Origin: Agrobacterium genomosp. 13 str. CFBP 6927
GTDB taxonomy: Bacteria > Pseudomonadota > Alphaproteobacteria > Rhizobiales > Rhizobiaceae
DNA length: 64,000 nt
Direction: 5' to 3'
Assembly (NCBI GenBank): GCA_900012615.1
Contig: LT009757.1
Coordinates: forward strand, 1,278,195 to 1,342,194
Made by a program: the position numbers and the translations under genes. The notes beneath the pieces were generated by a model that saw only the letters and a list, made by a program, of their open reading frames with translations, was not told the DNA's origin and did no database searches. Positions 20,524 to 29,532 of this stretch are shown piece by piece. Numbering within the stretch: the first letter of the stretch is position 1; each line of letters begins with the position of its first letter.

Positions 20524-22101
20524 ATGGAACTCGACATCGTGGCGCTATCGCGCCTGCAATTCGCGGTTACCGCTTTATATCACTTTCTATTCGTTCCCCT
20601 GACGATCGGACTATCGGTGGTGATCGCCATCATGGAAACGGTCTATGTCATGACCGGCCGCGTGATCTGGCGGCAGATGACGAAATTCTGGGGCACATTG
20701 TTCGGCATCAATTTCGTGCTTGGTGTTTCCACCGGCATCGTCATGGAATTCCAGTTCGGCATGAACTGGAGCTATTACAGCCACTATGTCGGCGATATTT
20801 TCGGCGCGCCGCTGGCGATCGAAGGAATGATGGCCTTCTTTCTGGAAGCCACCTTTGTCGGTCTGTTCTTTTTCGGCTGGGACAAGCTGTCGAAACTCGG
20901 CCATCTCATCGCAACATGGTGCGTGGCGATTGGCTCGAACTTCTCGGCGCTATGGATATTGATCGCCAATGGCTGGATGCAGAACCCGGCGGGATCGGCT
21001 TTCAACCCCCAGACCATGCGCATGGAAGTGACTGACTTCTTCGAGGTCCTGTTCAACCCGGTGGCGCAGGCAAAGTTCGTCCATACCGTTTCTGCGGGCT
21101 ATGTGACGGCCTCCATCTTCGTGCTCGGCGTTTCGGCCTGGTATGTTCTCAAGGGACGTCACGTCGATCTCGCCAAGCGGTCGATGACGGTCGCCGCTTC
21201 CTTCGGTCTGGCAGCGGCGCTGTCGGTTGTCGTGCTCGGTGACGAAAGCGGATATCTTTCGACCGAACACCAGAAGATGAAGCTCGCCTCCATCGAGGCC
21301 ATGTGGGAAACGGAACCGGCGCCGGCACCTTTCACCGTCATCGGTTTTCCCGATCAGGAAGCGCGTGAGACGCATTTCGCCGTCAAAATCCCGTGGGTCA
21401 TGGGTCTTATCGGCACCCGCTCGCTCGACACGGAAATCCCCGGCATCAACGATCTGGTGGAGCTGGCAAAGAACCGCATCCGCGATGGCATCAAGGCCTA
21501 TGATGCGCTGATGCAGATACGCGCCACCGGCAAGGGTGCGGAACTGCCCGAAGAGGTGCGTGGCACCTTTGCGGAACTTGGCCACGAACTTGGGTACGCC
21601 CTGCTGCTGAAACGTTATGTCGACGATCCGCGTCAGGCGACCGAGGAGCAGATCGCCAAGGCAGCCGCAGACACTATCCCGCATGTGCCGACGCTGTTCT
21701 GGGCCTTCCGCATCATGGTCGGTCTTGGCATGTTCTTCATTCTGTTGACGGCGACCTTCTTCTATCTCTCGGCCCGCCGCCGGCTGGATCGCTATCCGCT
21801 GTTGCTGAAGGTGGCCGTCTTCGCCATCCCGCTGCCGTGGATCGCGGCTGAAATGGGCTGGATAGTTGCGGAATTCGGTCGCCAGCCATGGATCATCGAG
21901 GGCGTGCTGCCGACGGCCGCCGCCGTCTCCAGCCTCAGCGCCTCGACGGTTCTGATTACGCTTCTGTGTTTCATCGCCATCTACACGGTGCTGTTCATCG
22001 TCGAAATGGGGCTGATGCTGAAGGCGATCCGCAAGGGGCCTGATCCGGATCACGAGCCGGAAGCGCCGCTCGTTCCTGAAAAACTCGTCGCTGCGGAGTA
22101 A
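20524..22101 (+). CDS. cydA: Cytochrome bd ubiquinol oxidase subunit I
   Basis: Quinol-oxidising subunit of the high-affinity terminal oxidase in the inner membrane, 525 residues. Heme ligands are visible as His20 (ALYHFLF), the histidine in AKFVHTVSAGY and the methionine in FRIMVGLGMF. The conserved GRQPW segment lies near the C-terminus. The length is close to E. coli CydA, so a long Q-loop is likely. The ATG at 20524 begins MELDIVALSRLQF, the family start, and is preceded by AAAGGTGGGG. Six bases separate it from cydB. Confidence 0.97.
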   Translation: MELDIVALSRLQFAVTALYHFLFVPLTIGLSVVIAIMETVYVMTGRVIWRQMTKFWGTLFGINFVLGVSTGIVMEFQFGMNWSYYSHYVGDIFGAPLAIEGMMAFFLEATFVGLFFFGWDKLSKLGHLIATWCVAIGSNFSALWILIANGWMQNPAGSAFNPQTMRMEVTDFFEVLFNPVAQAKFVHTVSAGYVTASIFVLGVSAWYVLKGRHVDLAKRSMTVAASFGLAAALSVVVLGDESGYLSTEHQKMKLASIEAMWETEPAPAPFTVIGFPDQEARETHFAVKIPWVMGLIGTRSLDTEIPGINDLVELAKNRIRDGIKAYDALMQIRATGKGAELPEEVRGTFAELGHELGYALLLKRYVDDPRQATEEQIAKAAADTIPHVPTLFWAFRIMVGLGMFFILLTATFFYLSARRRLDRYPLLLKVAVFAIPLPWIAAEMGWIVAEFGRQPWIIEGVLPTAAAVSSLSASTVLITLLCFIAIYTVLFIVEMGLMLKAIRKGPDPDHEPEAPLVPEKLVAAE

Positions 22102-22107
22102 ACGATC

Positions 22108-23265
22108 ATGATATTGCACCAACTCATCGACTACGAAATCCTCCGCGTCATCTGGTGGCTGCTGCTCGGCGTGGTGCTGATCGGTTTTGCCGTCACCGGC
22201 GGTTTCGATCTGGGCACCGGCGCGCTTTTGCCCTTCGTCGCGAAAACGGATCTCGAGCGGCGCGTCGTCATCAATTCCATCGGCCCGGTCTGGGAAGGCA
22301 ATCAGGTCTGGCTCATCCTTGGCGGCGGCGCCATCTTTGCCGCCTGGCCGCCGCTTTATGCGGTGTCGTTTTCCGGGTTTTACCTGGCAATGTTTGCCAC
22401 CCTGTTTGCGCTGATCCTGCGACCGGTCGGTTTCAAATACCGCTCCAAGCGTGAGAGCACGACATGGCGCAGTACCTGGGATTGGGCGCTGTTTATCGGC
22501 GGCTTTGTTCCTGCGCTGATCTTCGGTGTGGCGGTCGGCAATGTGCTGCAGGGCGTCCCCTTCCGCTTCAATGACGACTTGAGGATTTTCTACGACGGCA
22601 CGACGCTTTTCGAGCTTCTCAACCCTTACGCCATCCTCTGCGGCCTCGTTTCCGTTGCCATGCTGGTGATGCATGGTGCTGCCTGGCTGGTGCTGAAGAC
22701 CGAAGGCCCGGTTGCAGCCCGCGCCCGCAGTTTCGGCAGCATTGCCGCACTCGCCACATCAGTTCTTTTCGCACTCGGCGGCGTTCTGCTGTGGCTCGGT
22801 ATTGACGGGTATCGCTTCACCTCGGAAGTCGTGACCGACGGTCCTTCCAATCCGCTGTCAAAGACGGTCGAGGTCGCAAGCGGAGTCTGGTTTTCCAATT
22901 ATGCGGCCCATCCCTGGATGATGCTGGCGCCGGCGCTCGGTCTTGCCTTCCCGCTCGTCGCCTTCCTGTTGTTCAGGGTCGGGCGTGAGGTGCTGGCGCT
23001 GCTTTCCAGTTCGCTTGCCATTTTCGGCATCATCTCGACGGTCGGGCTGACGATGTTTCCCTTCATCCTGCCGTCGTCGATCGATCCGAAATCGAGCCTG
23101 ACGGTCTGGGATGCATCGTCCAGCCATATGACGCTGTTCATCATGCTGGTCGTCGCCCTCATCTTCATCCCCATCATCGTTGCTTATACCTCATGGGTCT
23201 ATCGCGTGCTGTGGGGCAAGGTTGATGAAAAGGCGATCCGCGACGACAGCGGCCACGCCTATTGA
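22108..23265 (+). CDS. cydB: Cytochrome bd ubiquinol oxidase subunit II
   Basis: Second large subunit, 385 residues with about eight membrane segments. Family signs are the N-terminal LRVIWWLLLGVVLIGFAVTGGFDLGTG, GPVWEGNQVWLILGGGAIFAAWP, and SSLTVWDASSSHMTL-like residues toward the C-terminus. It is followed 23 bases later by the small subunit gene cydX. Confidence 0.97.
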   Translation: MILHQLIDYEILRVIWWLLLGVVLIGFAVTGGFDLGTGALLPFVAKTDLERRVVINSIGPVWEGNQVWLILGGGAIFAAWPPLYAVSFSGFYLAMFATLFALILRPVGFKYRSKRESTTWRSTWDWALFIGGFVPALIFGVAVGNVLQGVPFRFNDDLRIFYDGTTLFELLNPYAILCGLVSVAMLVMHGAAWLVLKTEGPVAARARSFGSIAALATSVLFALGGVLLWLGIDGYRFTSEVVTDGPSNPLSKTVEVASGVWFSNYAAHPWMMLAPALGLAFPLVAFLLFRVGREVLALLSSSLAIFGIISTVGLTMFPFILPSSIDPKSSLTVWDASSSHMTLFIMLVVALIFIPIIVAYTSWVYRVLWGKVDEKAIRDDSGHAY

Positions 23266-23288
23266 TATCAAACAGAAGGAGATCGACC

Positions 23289-23411
23289 ATGTGGTATTTC
23301 GCCTGGCTGCTTGGCCTGCCTCTCGCCGCCATCTTCGCCGTCATGAACGCGATGTGGTATGAGCTGATGGAAGAAAACGCCAGAAAGGCCGAGGCCAAGC
23401 CGGAAAAATAG
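23289..23411 (+). CDS. cydX: Small cytochrome bd subunit CydX
   Basis: A 40-residue membrane protein starting MWYFAWLLGLPLAAIFAVMN, followed by AMWYELMEEN and a short charged tail. The CydX/YbgT family consists of about 37-50 residues with the conserved WYFAW-LG start and a Glu after the membrane helix. It stabilises the heme site of CydAB. AAGGAG lies 8 bases before the ATG. A hairpin terminator follows directly, so this is the last gene of cydDCABX. It is short enough to be missed by gene callers. Confidence 0.93.
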   Translation: MWYFAWLLGLPLAAIFAVMNAMWYELMEENARKAEAKPEK

Positions 23412-23435
23412 TGTTTCGGGGCACGAGGTAAAAAA

Positions 23436-23470
23436 GGGCGGCATCCGTTGTGAATGCCGCCCTTCCTGTA
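23436..23470 (+). terminator. Terminator of the cyd operon
   Basis: Arms GGGCGGCAT (23436-23444) and ATGCCGCCC (23454-23462) with a 9-base loop, flanked by AAAAA before and TTCCTGT after. The A-run on one side also lets it act on the convergent small gene. Confidence 0.75.
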
Positions 23471-23496
23471 AAAATCGCCGCGCTTGACGTGCGGCT

Positions 23497-23685
23497 TCAG
23501 TGGATTGCGATGCCGCGCTTGTCCGCTTCTTCCTTGATGATGTCTTCGACCAGCGCTCTCTTGAGATTTGGGTTTCCCAGAAGATAGTCGTCGGCAATCT
23601 CGAAAATCGATTTCGGGTTCTCGGTCCTGTGCAGGGTGTCGAGGTCCTGGCCGATCTGCTCTCGCAAGCTAGAATAGTCGTCCAT
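23497..23685 (-). CDS. Small conserved-looking protein of unknown function
   Basis: A 62-residue hydrophilic protein (MDDYSSLREQIGQDLDTL...), probably mainly helical, with no signal peptide or membrane segment. GGGAG stands about 9 bases before the ATG at 23685, which supports translation. It lies 22 bases downstream of a DUF3597-type gene on the same strand and may share its transcript. I do not recognise a family. Confidence 0.6.
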   Translation of the reverse strand: MDDYSSLREQIGQDLDTLHRTENPKSIFEIADDYLLGNPNLKRALVEDIIKEEADKRGIAIH

Positions 23686-23707
23686 CGCGGCTCTCCCGTT
23701 CGCTGGT

Positions 23708-24118
23708 TCAGTCCAGAAGGTCGGCAGGAACCTTGCCGCCGTTCTCTGACAGTTTCTTGATAACGGCCTTATGCAGCCAGATGTTCATGGTGGCGGAATC
23801 CGAGGTGTCGCCGGTATAGCCGAGTTCACCGGCCAGTTCCTTTCTGGCGGTGAGGCTGCTGTCCAGATTGAGCGCCTTCAGAAGGTCAACGATTGAACGT
23901 TTCCAGTCGAGTTTCTGTCCGTTCTGCTTGACGGCCGCATCCAGAATGGAGGCGACGTCGACGTTGCCCGTGCTTGCCGAAGGTGTGGCTGCTGGAGCAG
24001 GTGCTGCTGGCTGGGCCGGTGCGGCCGGGCTTGCGGTTGTTGCAGTTGGAGCCGAAGCTTGTGGAGCGGCTTCGGCCTTGCCGAAAATCGCGTTCTTGAT
24101 CTTGTCGAAAAAGCTCAT
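23708..24118 (-). CDS. DUF3597 domain protein
   Basis: A protein of 136 residues starting MSFFDKIKNAIFG. A low-complexity Ala/Pro/Thr linker covers about residues 16-50. The C-terminal domain, about 53-136, contains VASILDAAVKQNGQKLDWKRSIVDLLKAL and ELAGELGYTGDTSDSATMNIWLHKAVI, characteristic of DUF3597. The function is unknown; some relatives carry LysM-type motifs. It lies between a small unknown gene and a GlsB/YeaQ-type membrane protein, a grouping that suggests stress response. Confidence 0.85.
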   Translation of the reverse strand: MSFFDKIKNAIFGKAEAAPQASAPTATTASPAAPAQPAAPAPAATPSASTGNVDVASILDAAVKQNGQKLDWKRSIVDLLKALNLDSSLTARKELAGELGYTGDTSDSATMNIWLHKAVIKKLSENGGKVPADLLD

Positions 24119-24130
24119 TGTGTCCTCCCT

Positions 24131-24382
24131 TTATCGGCGAAATGCGCGCCCGACGGCGATGAGAATGCAGGCGCCGATGAAACCCGCGATGAGATATCCA
24201 ATCCAGCCTCCGAGCGAAATGCCCACAAGCCCCAGAAGGAAATTGGCGACGATGGCGCCAACGATGCCGAGGATGATGTTCATGAAAACACCCATGTTGC
24301 TTTTCATGAACTGTTCAGCGAGCCAGCCGGCCACGCCGCCAATGATGATTGCTGCAATCCAGCCGATTTGTGCGTCTTCCAT
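24131..24382 (-). CDS. GlsB/YeaQ/YmgE family membrane protein
   Basis: An 83-residue, very hydrophobic protein with about three membrane segments rich in glycine: GWIAAIIIGGVAGWLAEQFM, GVFMNIILGIVGAIVANFLLG and GWIGYLIAGFIGACILIAVG. Members of this transglycosylase-associated family are induced by stress. The ATG at 24382 is preferred to the longer frame because the family begins with a short acidic lead before the first helix; AAAGGAAAGG lies upstream. It is 12 bases before the DUF3597 gene. Confidence 0.88.
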   Translation of the reverse strand: MEDAQIGWIAAIIIGGVAGWLAEQFMKSNMGVFMNIILGIVGAIVANFLLGLVGISLGGWIGYLIAGFIGACILIAVGRAFRR

Positions 24383-24534
24383 AACAGGCCTTTCCTTTGT
24401 GAGAGAGGTCCACCGGCATATGGACAGGCTTTTGCGCGCACTGATCCCCCCGCCTTGAATCGACCCCAGGCGAGGCAATAACGAAAATGCTGGCGGTTGG
24501 TTCCGTGCGGTGGGCTGTATCGCGGCCCTTTCGT

Positions 24535-25392
24535 TCAGCTCCGGCTTTGGAAGTCCAGCCCGATATCCAGAACCGGCGCACTATGGGTCAACCAGCCGAC
24601 GGAGATGAGATCGACGCCGGTTGCGGCAATAATGGCGGCCGTTTCCGGGTTGATCCGGCCGGAGGCCTCGGTGATCGCACGACCGGTGACGATTTCCACC
24701 GCTTCGCGCAGCTGTTCCGGCGTCATATTGTCCAGGAGAACGGCATCGACGCCTTCCTCCATCGCCTCGCGCAATTGTGCGAGCGTATCGACCTCCACCT
24801 CGATCTTGACGAGATGCCCAACACCCTGCCGGGCGCTGCGGATAGCCTGACGCACGCCCCCGGCCACGGCGATGTGGTTGTCCTTGATGAGGACGGCGTC
24901 ATAAAGGGCGAAACGGTGGTTCATGCCGCCGCCGGCGCGCACGGCATATTTTTCCAGCGCCCGGAGGCCCGGCGTCGTCTTGCGGGTGCAGGCGACGGAA
25001 GCCCTGGTGCCTGAAATGGCGGCGGCGATTTTCCCGGTTACCGATGCTATGCCAGACAGATGGCCGAGAAAATTGAGGGCGGTCCGTTCCCCGGTCAAAA
25101 GGCCGCGCGAGGGACCTTCGACTGTCGCGATGATATCACCGGGTACGACGGTCGCCCCATCCTGCACGTGCCGCTTCATCACGATTGCCGGGTCGACGAG
25201 CTGGAAAGCGAGCTCTGCGGCATCGAGACCGGCGATGACGCCCGGTTCCCGTGCGGCCATGACAACGACGGAACGATGATCGGCGGGAATGACAGCGGCG
25301 GAGGTTATGTCGCCGGCGAGCCCGAGATCTTCCAGAAGGGCGTTGCGGACGAGCGGTTCCACGATGAGGCGTGGCAGGGGGGAAAGGGTCAT
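24535..25392 (-). CDS. nadC: Nicotinate-nucleotide pyrophosphorylase (carboxylating)
   Basis: Converts quinolinate and PRPP to nicotinate mononucleotide. The product is 285 residues. The active-site segment is ACTRKTTPGLRALEKYAVRAGGG, then NHRFALYDAVLIKDNH and KIEVEVDTLAQLREA, the standard type II PRTase set. The ATG at 25392 begins one base after the nadB stop. Last gene of the nad operon. Confidence 0.96.
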   Translation of the reverse strand: MTLSPLPRLIVEPLVRNALLEDLGLAGDITSAAVIPADHRSVVVMAAREPGVIAGLDAAELAFQLVDPAIVMKRHVQDGATVVPGDIIATVEGPSRGLLTGERTALNFLGHLSGIASVTGKIAAAISGTRASVACTRKTTPGLRALEKYAVRAGGGMNHRFALYDAVLIKDNHIAVAGGVRQAIRSARQGVGHLVKIEVEVDTLAQLREAMEEGVDAVLLDNMTPEQLREAVEIVTGRAITEASGRINPETAAIIAATGVDLISVGWLTHSAPVLDIGLDFQSRS

Positions 25393-25393
25393 G

Positions 25394-26959
25394 TCAGGCG
25401 CTCCGCGCAATGCTGGGGGAGGAAAGGCTGCTGGAGGAAAGCTCGCGGGCAATGGCGATGATGTCGGTCAGGCAAAGCCTGCGCCTTGTGGCGATCACGT
25501 CCTTTTCCGGGAAATCGTTACGGAAATGGCCGCCGCGCGATTCCGTGCGCAGGGCCGCGAAGACGGCGATGGCGAGCCCGACAATGGCGGGATCGGAGGC
25601 CGGACCATTCTGTTCGGCGAGCGGCAGAAGATCGCGGATCGCGCCGGTCAAACCGGTCTCATGTCTTGCGATGCCGAGATGGCGGGAGACGATTGGCCTG
25701 ACGATAGACGGGTCTGCGGCCGGAAGAACAGGCGTCGTGAATGGTGTGACGGCCGCCACCGGTTTCGATGCCGACTGGCCGGCAATATCTTGCGCCGCGC
25801 GCATGCCCATGGCGGCCGCTTCCAGCAGGGAGTTGCTGGCAAGCCGATTGGCCCCGTGAAGGCCCGTACAAGCGGTTTCGCCCGCGACCCAGAGGCCTGG
25901 CACGGAACTGCGGCCATTCCCGTCAGTGGCGACGCCGCCCATGTGATAATGTACGGCGGGACGGACCGGAACCAGCTCGCAAGCGGGGTCTATTCCCGCC
26001 TCGCGGCAGAGCAGGTCTATCGAGGGAAAGCGCGAAGCAAAACCGTTGCCGAGCGCTTTGCGGGCATCGAGAAAGACCCTGCCACCCCGCAGGATTTCCC
26101 GGTCGATGGCGCGGGCGACAATATCGCGGGAAGCAAGCTCGGCGCCCGGGACGGCCGCCATGAAACGTTCGCCGTTTTCATTGAGAAGCAGCGCGCCTTC
26201 GCCCCGCACCGCCTCGCTGACCAGCGCCAGCGGCCGCCGGGGGGAGGAAAGCGCCGTCGGGTGGAACTGGACGAATTCCATATCGGCAAGGACGGCGCCA
26301 GCGCGCGCGGCAAGCATGATGCCCTGTCCATAATTACCGGACGGATTGGTCGTCGCCTCATAAAGTCCGCCGAGTCCGCCCGTTGCAAGAATGACCTTCG
26401 TGGCCTGCAGAATAAAACTGCCCTTTTGTCCGGCGCAGACGAGACCGGTCAAGGCCCCGTCTTCCGTCAGCAGCCGGCGCACCTCCGTGCCTTCCAGAAC
26501 TGCAATGGACGGCGTGTTGAGAGCGGCGGCCGCAAGAGCCCTGACAATGGCCGCGCCCGAGCCGTCACCTTCTGCATGGAGGATGCGGCGACGGCTATGG
26601 GCGGCTTCCAGTCCAAAGACGAGTTTGCCCTGCGCATCGCGGTCAAAACGGACGCCGGCGCTCTCCAGTGCGTCAATGACGGCAGGGGCGGCGGAGACGA
26701 TGTCCGCGGCCATATTCGTGTCGCAGAGGCCGTCGCCGGCGGCAAGCGTATCGGCGAGATGGAGCGCTGCGCTGTCATCCGCGCCAAGGCTGGCCGCGAT
26801 GCCGCCCTGCGCCCAGGCGCTGGATGTCTCTCCGCCGAGGGCGCTCCGCGTCAGAAGCAGCACAGGCTGTGGCGCAAGCGTCAGCGCCGCCATCAGGCCC
26901 GCTATGCCGCTGCCGACGATGACCGTCCTGCCCGCATATTGCGACAGCGCTTCGCTCAT
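25394..26959 (-). CDS. nadB: L-aspartate oxidase
   Basis: FAD enzyme that oxidises L-aspartate to iminoaspartate, the substrate of NadA. The product is 521 residues. The FAD-binding motif is [16 protein letters not shown], the substrate region includes [14 protein letters not shown], and the second FAD segment is [15 protein letters not shown] followed by [20 protein letters not shown] and [16 protein letters not shown] fit the succinate dehydrogenase flavoprotein family. It overlaps nadA by ATGA at 26956-26959. Confidence 0.96.
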   Translation of the reverse strand: MSEALSQYAGRTVIVGSGIAGLMAALTLAPQPVLLLTRSALGGETSSAWAQGGIAASLGADDSAALHLADTLAAGDGLCDTNMAADIVSAAPAVIDALESAGVRFDRDAQGKLVFGLEAAHSRRRILHAEGDGSGAAIVRALAAAALNTPSIAVLEGTEVRRLLTEDGALTGLVCAGQKGSFILQATKVILATGGLGGLYEATTNPSGNYGQGIMLAARAGAVLADMEFVQFHPTALSSPRRPLALVSEAVRGEGALLLNENGERFMAAVPGAELASRDIVARAIDREILRGGRVFLDARKALGNGFASRFPSIDLLCREAGIDPACELVPVRPAVHYHMGGVATDGNGRSSVPGLWVAGETACTGLHGANRLASNSLLEAAAMGMRAAQDIAGQSASKPVAAVTPFTTPVLPAADPSIVRPIVSRHLGIARHETGLTGAIRDLLPLAEQNGPASDPAIVGLAIAVFAALRTESRGGHFRNDFPEKDVIATRRRLCLTDIIAIARELSSSSLSSPSIARSA

Positions 26960-27927
26960 ACCGCCAGCATCCTTTCCACCGCGCGGCGGGCCGCGACCGC
27001 GATCGCCGGATCGACGGTCACTTCGTGGCGGTTTTCCTCAAGTGCCGTGCGGATATTGCCGAGCGTGATGCGCTTCATGTGGGGGCAGAGATTGCAGGGG
27101 CGGATGAATTCAACATCCGGATGATGCACGGCGACATTGTCGCTCATCGAGCATTCCGTCAAAAGCACCACGCGGGCCGGCCGCTCGCGGCCGACATAAT
27201 CCGACATGACGGCGGTGGAACCGGAAAAATCCGCAGCTTCGACGACATCGGGCGGACATTCCGGATGCGCCAGCACGGTGACACCCGGATGGCTTTCGCG
27301 CAATTCCCTGATGTCATCGGCGGTGAACAGCTCGTGCACCTCGCAATGGCCGTGCCAGGCGATCAGCTCAACACTGGTTTCCCGCGCCACATTCTTCGCC
27401 AGATATTCATCCGGCAGCATCAAAACGCGCGGCACGCCGAGCGATTCCACCACCTGGCGGGCGTTTCCGGAGGTGCAGCAGATGTCGGAAGCCGCTTTCA
27501 CTGCCGCCGAGGTATTCACGTAAGTGACAACCGGAACGCCGGGATAGGCCTTGCGCAGAAGCGCTATGTCTTCGGGCGTGATGGAATCGGCGAGCGAACA
27601 GCCGGCGGCCATATCCGGAATGAGCACGGTTTTTTCGGGATTGAGCAGCTTTGCCGTCTCGGCCATGAAATGCACGCCGGCGAGAACGATCACATCCGCC
27701 TCCACCTCCATCGCCTTGCGGGCGAGGGCCAAGCTGTCGCCGACGATATCGGCGACGCCGTGGAAGATTTCCGGTGTCTGGTAATTATGGGCGAGGATGA
27801 CGGCGTTGCGCTTGCGTTTCAGCTCAAGGATCGCCTCCACGTCGTCCTGAAAACCAATCCATTCAGCCTTGGGAATGACGCGGCTGACGCGGTCATAAAG
27901 GCTTGCGGCAGAAATCTGTTCGTTCAC
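26956..27927 (-). CDS. nadA: Quinolinate synthase A
   Basis: Iron-sulfur enzyme that condenses iminoaspartate with dihydroxyacetone phosphate to quinolinate. The product is 323 residues from the GTG at 27927, with GGGAG about 6 bases before it. The open frame continues to 27993 but would translate both upstream palindromes. Cluster cysteines are in [19 protein letters not shown] and [20 protein letters not shown] and [10 protein letters not shown] are further family marks. It is translationally coupled to nadB. Confidence 0.95.
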   Translation of the reverse strand: MNEQISAASLYDRVSRVIPKAEWIGFQDDVEAILELKRKRNAVILAHNYQTPEIFHGVADIVGDSLALARKAMEVEADVIVLAGVHFMAETAKLLNPEKTVLIPDMAAGCSLADSITPEDIALLRKAYPGVPVVTYVNTSAAVKAASDICCTSGNARQVVESLGVPRVLMLPDEYLAKNVARETSVELIAWHGHCEVHELFTADDIRELRESHPGVTVLAHPECPPDVVEAADFSGSTAVMSDYVGRERPARVVLLTECSMSDNVAVHHPDVEFIRPCNLCPHMKRITLGNIRTALEENRHEVTVDPAIAVAARRAVERMLAV

Positions 27928-27941
27928 GGCGCTCTCCCATT

Positions 27942-27995
27942 TATACTCGTTTTGAGCATATCTATGGCAAAGAGATATTCTCATTATGAGCATAT
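27942..27995. promoter_or_regulatory. Two tandem palindromes, putative NadQ operators
   Basis: Site 1 (27942-27960) has arms TATACTC and GAGCATA. Site 2 (27975-27995) has 10-base arms ATATTCTCAT and ATGAGCATAT around one T. Each has one mismatch, they share the TATxCTC/GAGCATA core, and they sit 33-35 bases apart between the nadQ stop and the nadA start. This implies repression of a nadA promoter located here. Confidence 0.65.
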
Positions 27996-27996
27996 G

Positions 27997-28899
27997 TCAA
28001 TTGCGGGAGAGTGGCAGTTTCGTTCCGGAAAGGGCGCGTTCATCGAGAACGGTCTGGCGGAAGCGGAAAAGCTTTGCCGGGCGGCCGCCGGTTTCGGTCG
28101 CCATGTCGCCGGTTTCTTCCACCAGTTGTTGCTGTTCGATCAACCGGCGGAAATTCTGCTTGTGCAGCGTCAGTCCCGCCAGTGCCTCGATGGCGCGCTG
28201 TAATTGCAGCAAGGTGAAGGCATCGGCCATCAGCTCGAAAACCACAGGCCGGTATTTGATCTTGGCCCTCAGCCGGGCGATGCCGGTGGCGAGGATGCGG
28301 CGGTGATCGGCAAACATGGGTGTGCCGAAATTGATCCGGGGTTCGCCCTGGGCTTCCTCGACCAATCCCGCCTCATAGAGCAATTCGTAGCGCTGCAGGG
28401 TGAGTTCCTCGTTCCAGCCGCCACCGTCGAGGCCGAAGGTGAAATCGGCGCGCAAATGGCGCTGGCTTTTGCAGGCTGGATCGGAGTCCGCCCAGGCGCG
28501 CAGCCTGTCGATGATGGTGTCCAGAACTGCCGGCCGGCCCTGACGGTGGTCCTCCCACGGAAAATATTCGTACCAGCCATGCCACAGCGGGCGTCCATTG
28601 CCGGACGATTCCTGCTCCCGAACCAGCCCGAGATAACCGATCGAAATGGTTCTGCCGCCCGGAATGTCGTTGTTCCGGTCGCGGTCGGCGAAGGTGTAGA
28701 GTTGCTCGAGATAACCGACGGGGTGATGCGTCTGTTCGTGGATCCATTCCCGCAGCCCGCTCTGAAGCGTTCTGTGCCCGAATTCGAACGGCCCTGAAGG
28801 AAGGGCAGCGCCCGCCCGCACGGTCATTACCCGCGGCTCATCTCCGGTAATGGCGGTGACGACGGCAATGAGTTCGGCATGGGCAAGCCCGATGGTCAC
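27997..28899 (-). CDS. nadQ: Nudix-winged helix regulator of NAD synthesis
   Basis: A protein of 300 residues from the GTG at 28899, which has AGGAG 5 bases upstream; a TTG at 28929 is the outer limit of the frame. The N-terminal half is Nudix-like (AELIAVVTAITGDEPRVMTVR through GRTISIGYLGLVRE), as in NrtR-type sensors. The C-terminal winged helix includes LQLQRAIEALAGLTLHKQNFRRLIEQQQLVEETG. It matches what is known of NadQ (COG4111), the alphaproteobacterial repressor of nadABC. It lies directly upstream of nadA, with two palindromes between. The symbol rests on architecture and position. Confidence 0.85.
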   Translation of the reverse strand: MTIGLAHAELIAVVTAITGDEPRVMTVRAGAALPSGPFEFGHRTLQSGLREWIHEQTHHPVGYLEQLYTFADRDRNNDIPGGRTISIGYLGLVREQESSGNGRPLWHGWYEYFPWEDHRQGRPAVLDTIIDRLRAWADSDPACKSQRHLRADFTFGLDGGGWNEELTLQRYELLYEAGLVEEAQGEPRINFGTPMFADHRRILATGIARLRAKIKYRPVVFELMADAFTLLQLQRAIEALAGLTLHKQNFRRLIEQQQLVEETGDMATETGGRPAKLFRFRQTVLDERALSGTKLPLSRN

Positions 28900-29061
28900 G
28901 GCGACTCCTGTTGCAGGTTGCGATTTCAACCTTCTTTGGCACAGGAAGAGCGGTTCGCCAACAAGCGGACCAAAAGTGCTGCCGGTATTCGCGTAAATCC
29001 TAAAATAATGTCCTGTTAGACGAAAGGACGAATTCCTGTGGTTAGTCGCGTATATTTTGTT

Positions 29062-29081
29062 ATGTTATAAAAATGTTATAA
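29062..29081 (+). repeat. Direct repeat in the PAS gene upstream region
   Basis: ATGTTATAA occurs at 29062-29070 and again at 29073-29081, an 11-base period or one helical turn, 25 bases before the PAS protein ATG. It could be an activator site or part of an AT-rich promoter. Confidence 0.4.
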
Positions 29082-29105
29082 GCATTCTAATAGTGTAGAA
29101 AGCCG

Positions 29106-29480
29106 ATGTTGGAAGACATATCTCTAGAAGAGACGCTTATTGGCTATTATACGTGGAATATCGGACAGAATCTGGTTTATCTGGATGCTGTGGCCGCTCG
29201 TGTGCGGGATTTTTCCTTCGATGAGGCGTCCGGCGGCATTCCGGTGGAAGCGTTCATTGCCCAGGTCGAGATTAACGCTCGGGCGAGGGTGGCAAGGGCG
29301 GTCCATAATTCGCTGACGCGCGGTGAGTTTTATGACCAGGAGTACCGGATCGGGCTGAGGTCCGGCGGCTTTCGCTGGTTGCGGACGACAGGCAGGGTGA
29401 TCCATGACTGCGACGGCGTTCCGATGATGGCAATGGGCACGGTGCGCGAGGTTGCCGCCCGCAAGGTCTTGTTGATGTAA
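29106..29480 (+). CDS. Single PAS domain protein
   Basis: A protein of 124 residues made of one PAS fold (PAS_3 type): GYYTWNIGQNLVYLDAVAARVRDF at the start and FYDQEYRIGLRSGGFRWLRTTGRVIHDCDGVP..GTVREV at the end. There is no kinase, GGDEF, EAL or helix-turn-helix part, so it is a stand-alone sensor or a partner of another signal protein. The ATG at 29106 lacks a strong ribosome-binding sequence. The AT-rich upstream region contains the direct repeat. The ligand and partner are unknown. Confidence 0.75.
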   Translation: MLEDISLEETLIGYYTWNIGQNLVYLDAVAARVRDFSFDEASGGIPVEAFIAQVEINARARVARAVHNSLTRGEFYDQEYRIGLRSGGFRWLRTTGRVIHDCDGVPMMAMGTVREVAARKVLLM

Positions 29481-29532
29481 TCCCCGCCCCCGGCGGCGAA
29501 TTCATATTTTATTGTTTTGATGTTTCGGTGAC

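Noticed and set aside
20950..22674. 574-codon minus-strand open frame
   Set aside because: It is antisense to cydA and cydB, His/Asp/Gln/Arg-rich in the way typical of shadow frames in GC-rich genes, and has no family motif.
25289..27124. 611-codon plus-strand open frame
   Set aside because: Antisense of nadB and neighbours; no recognisable domain.
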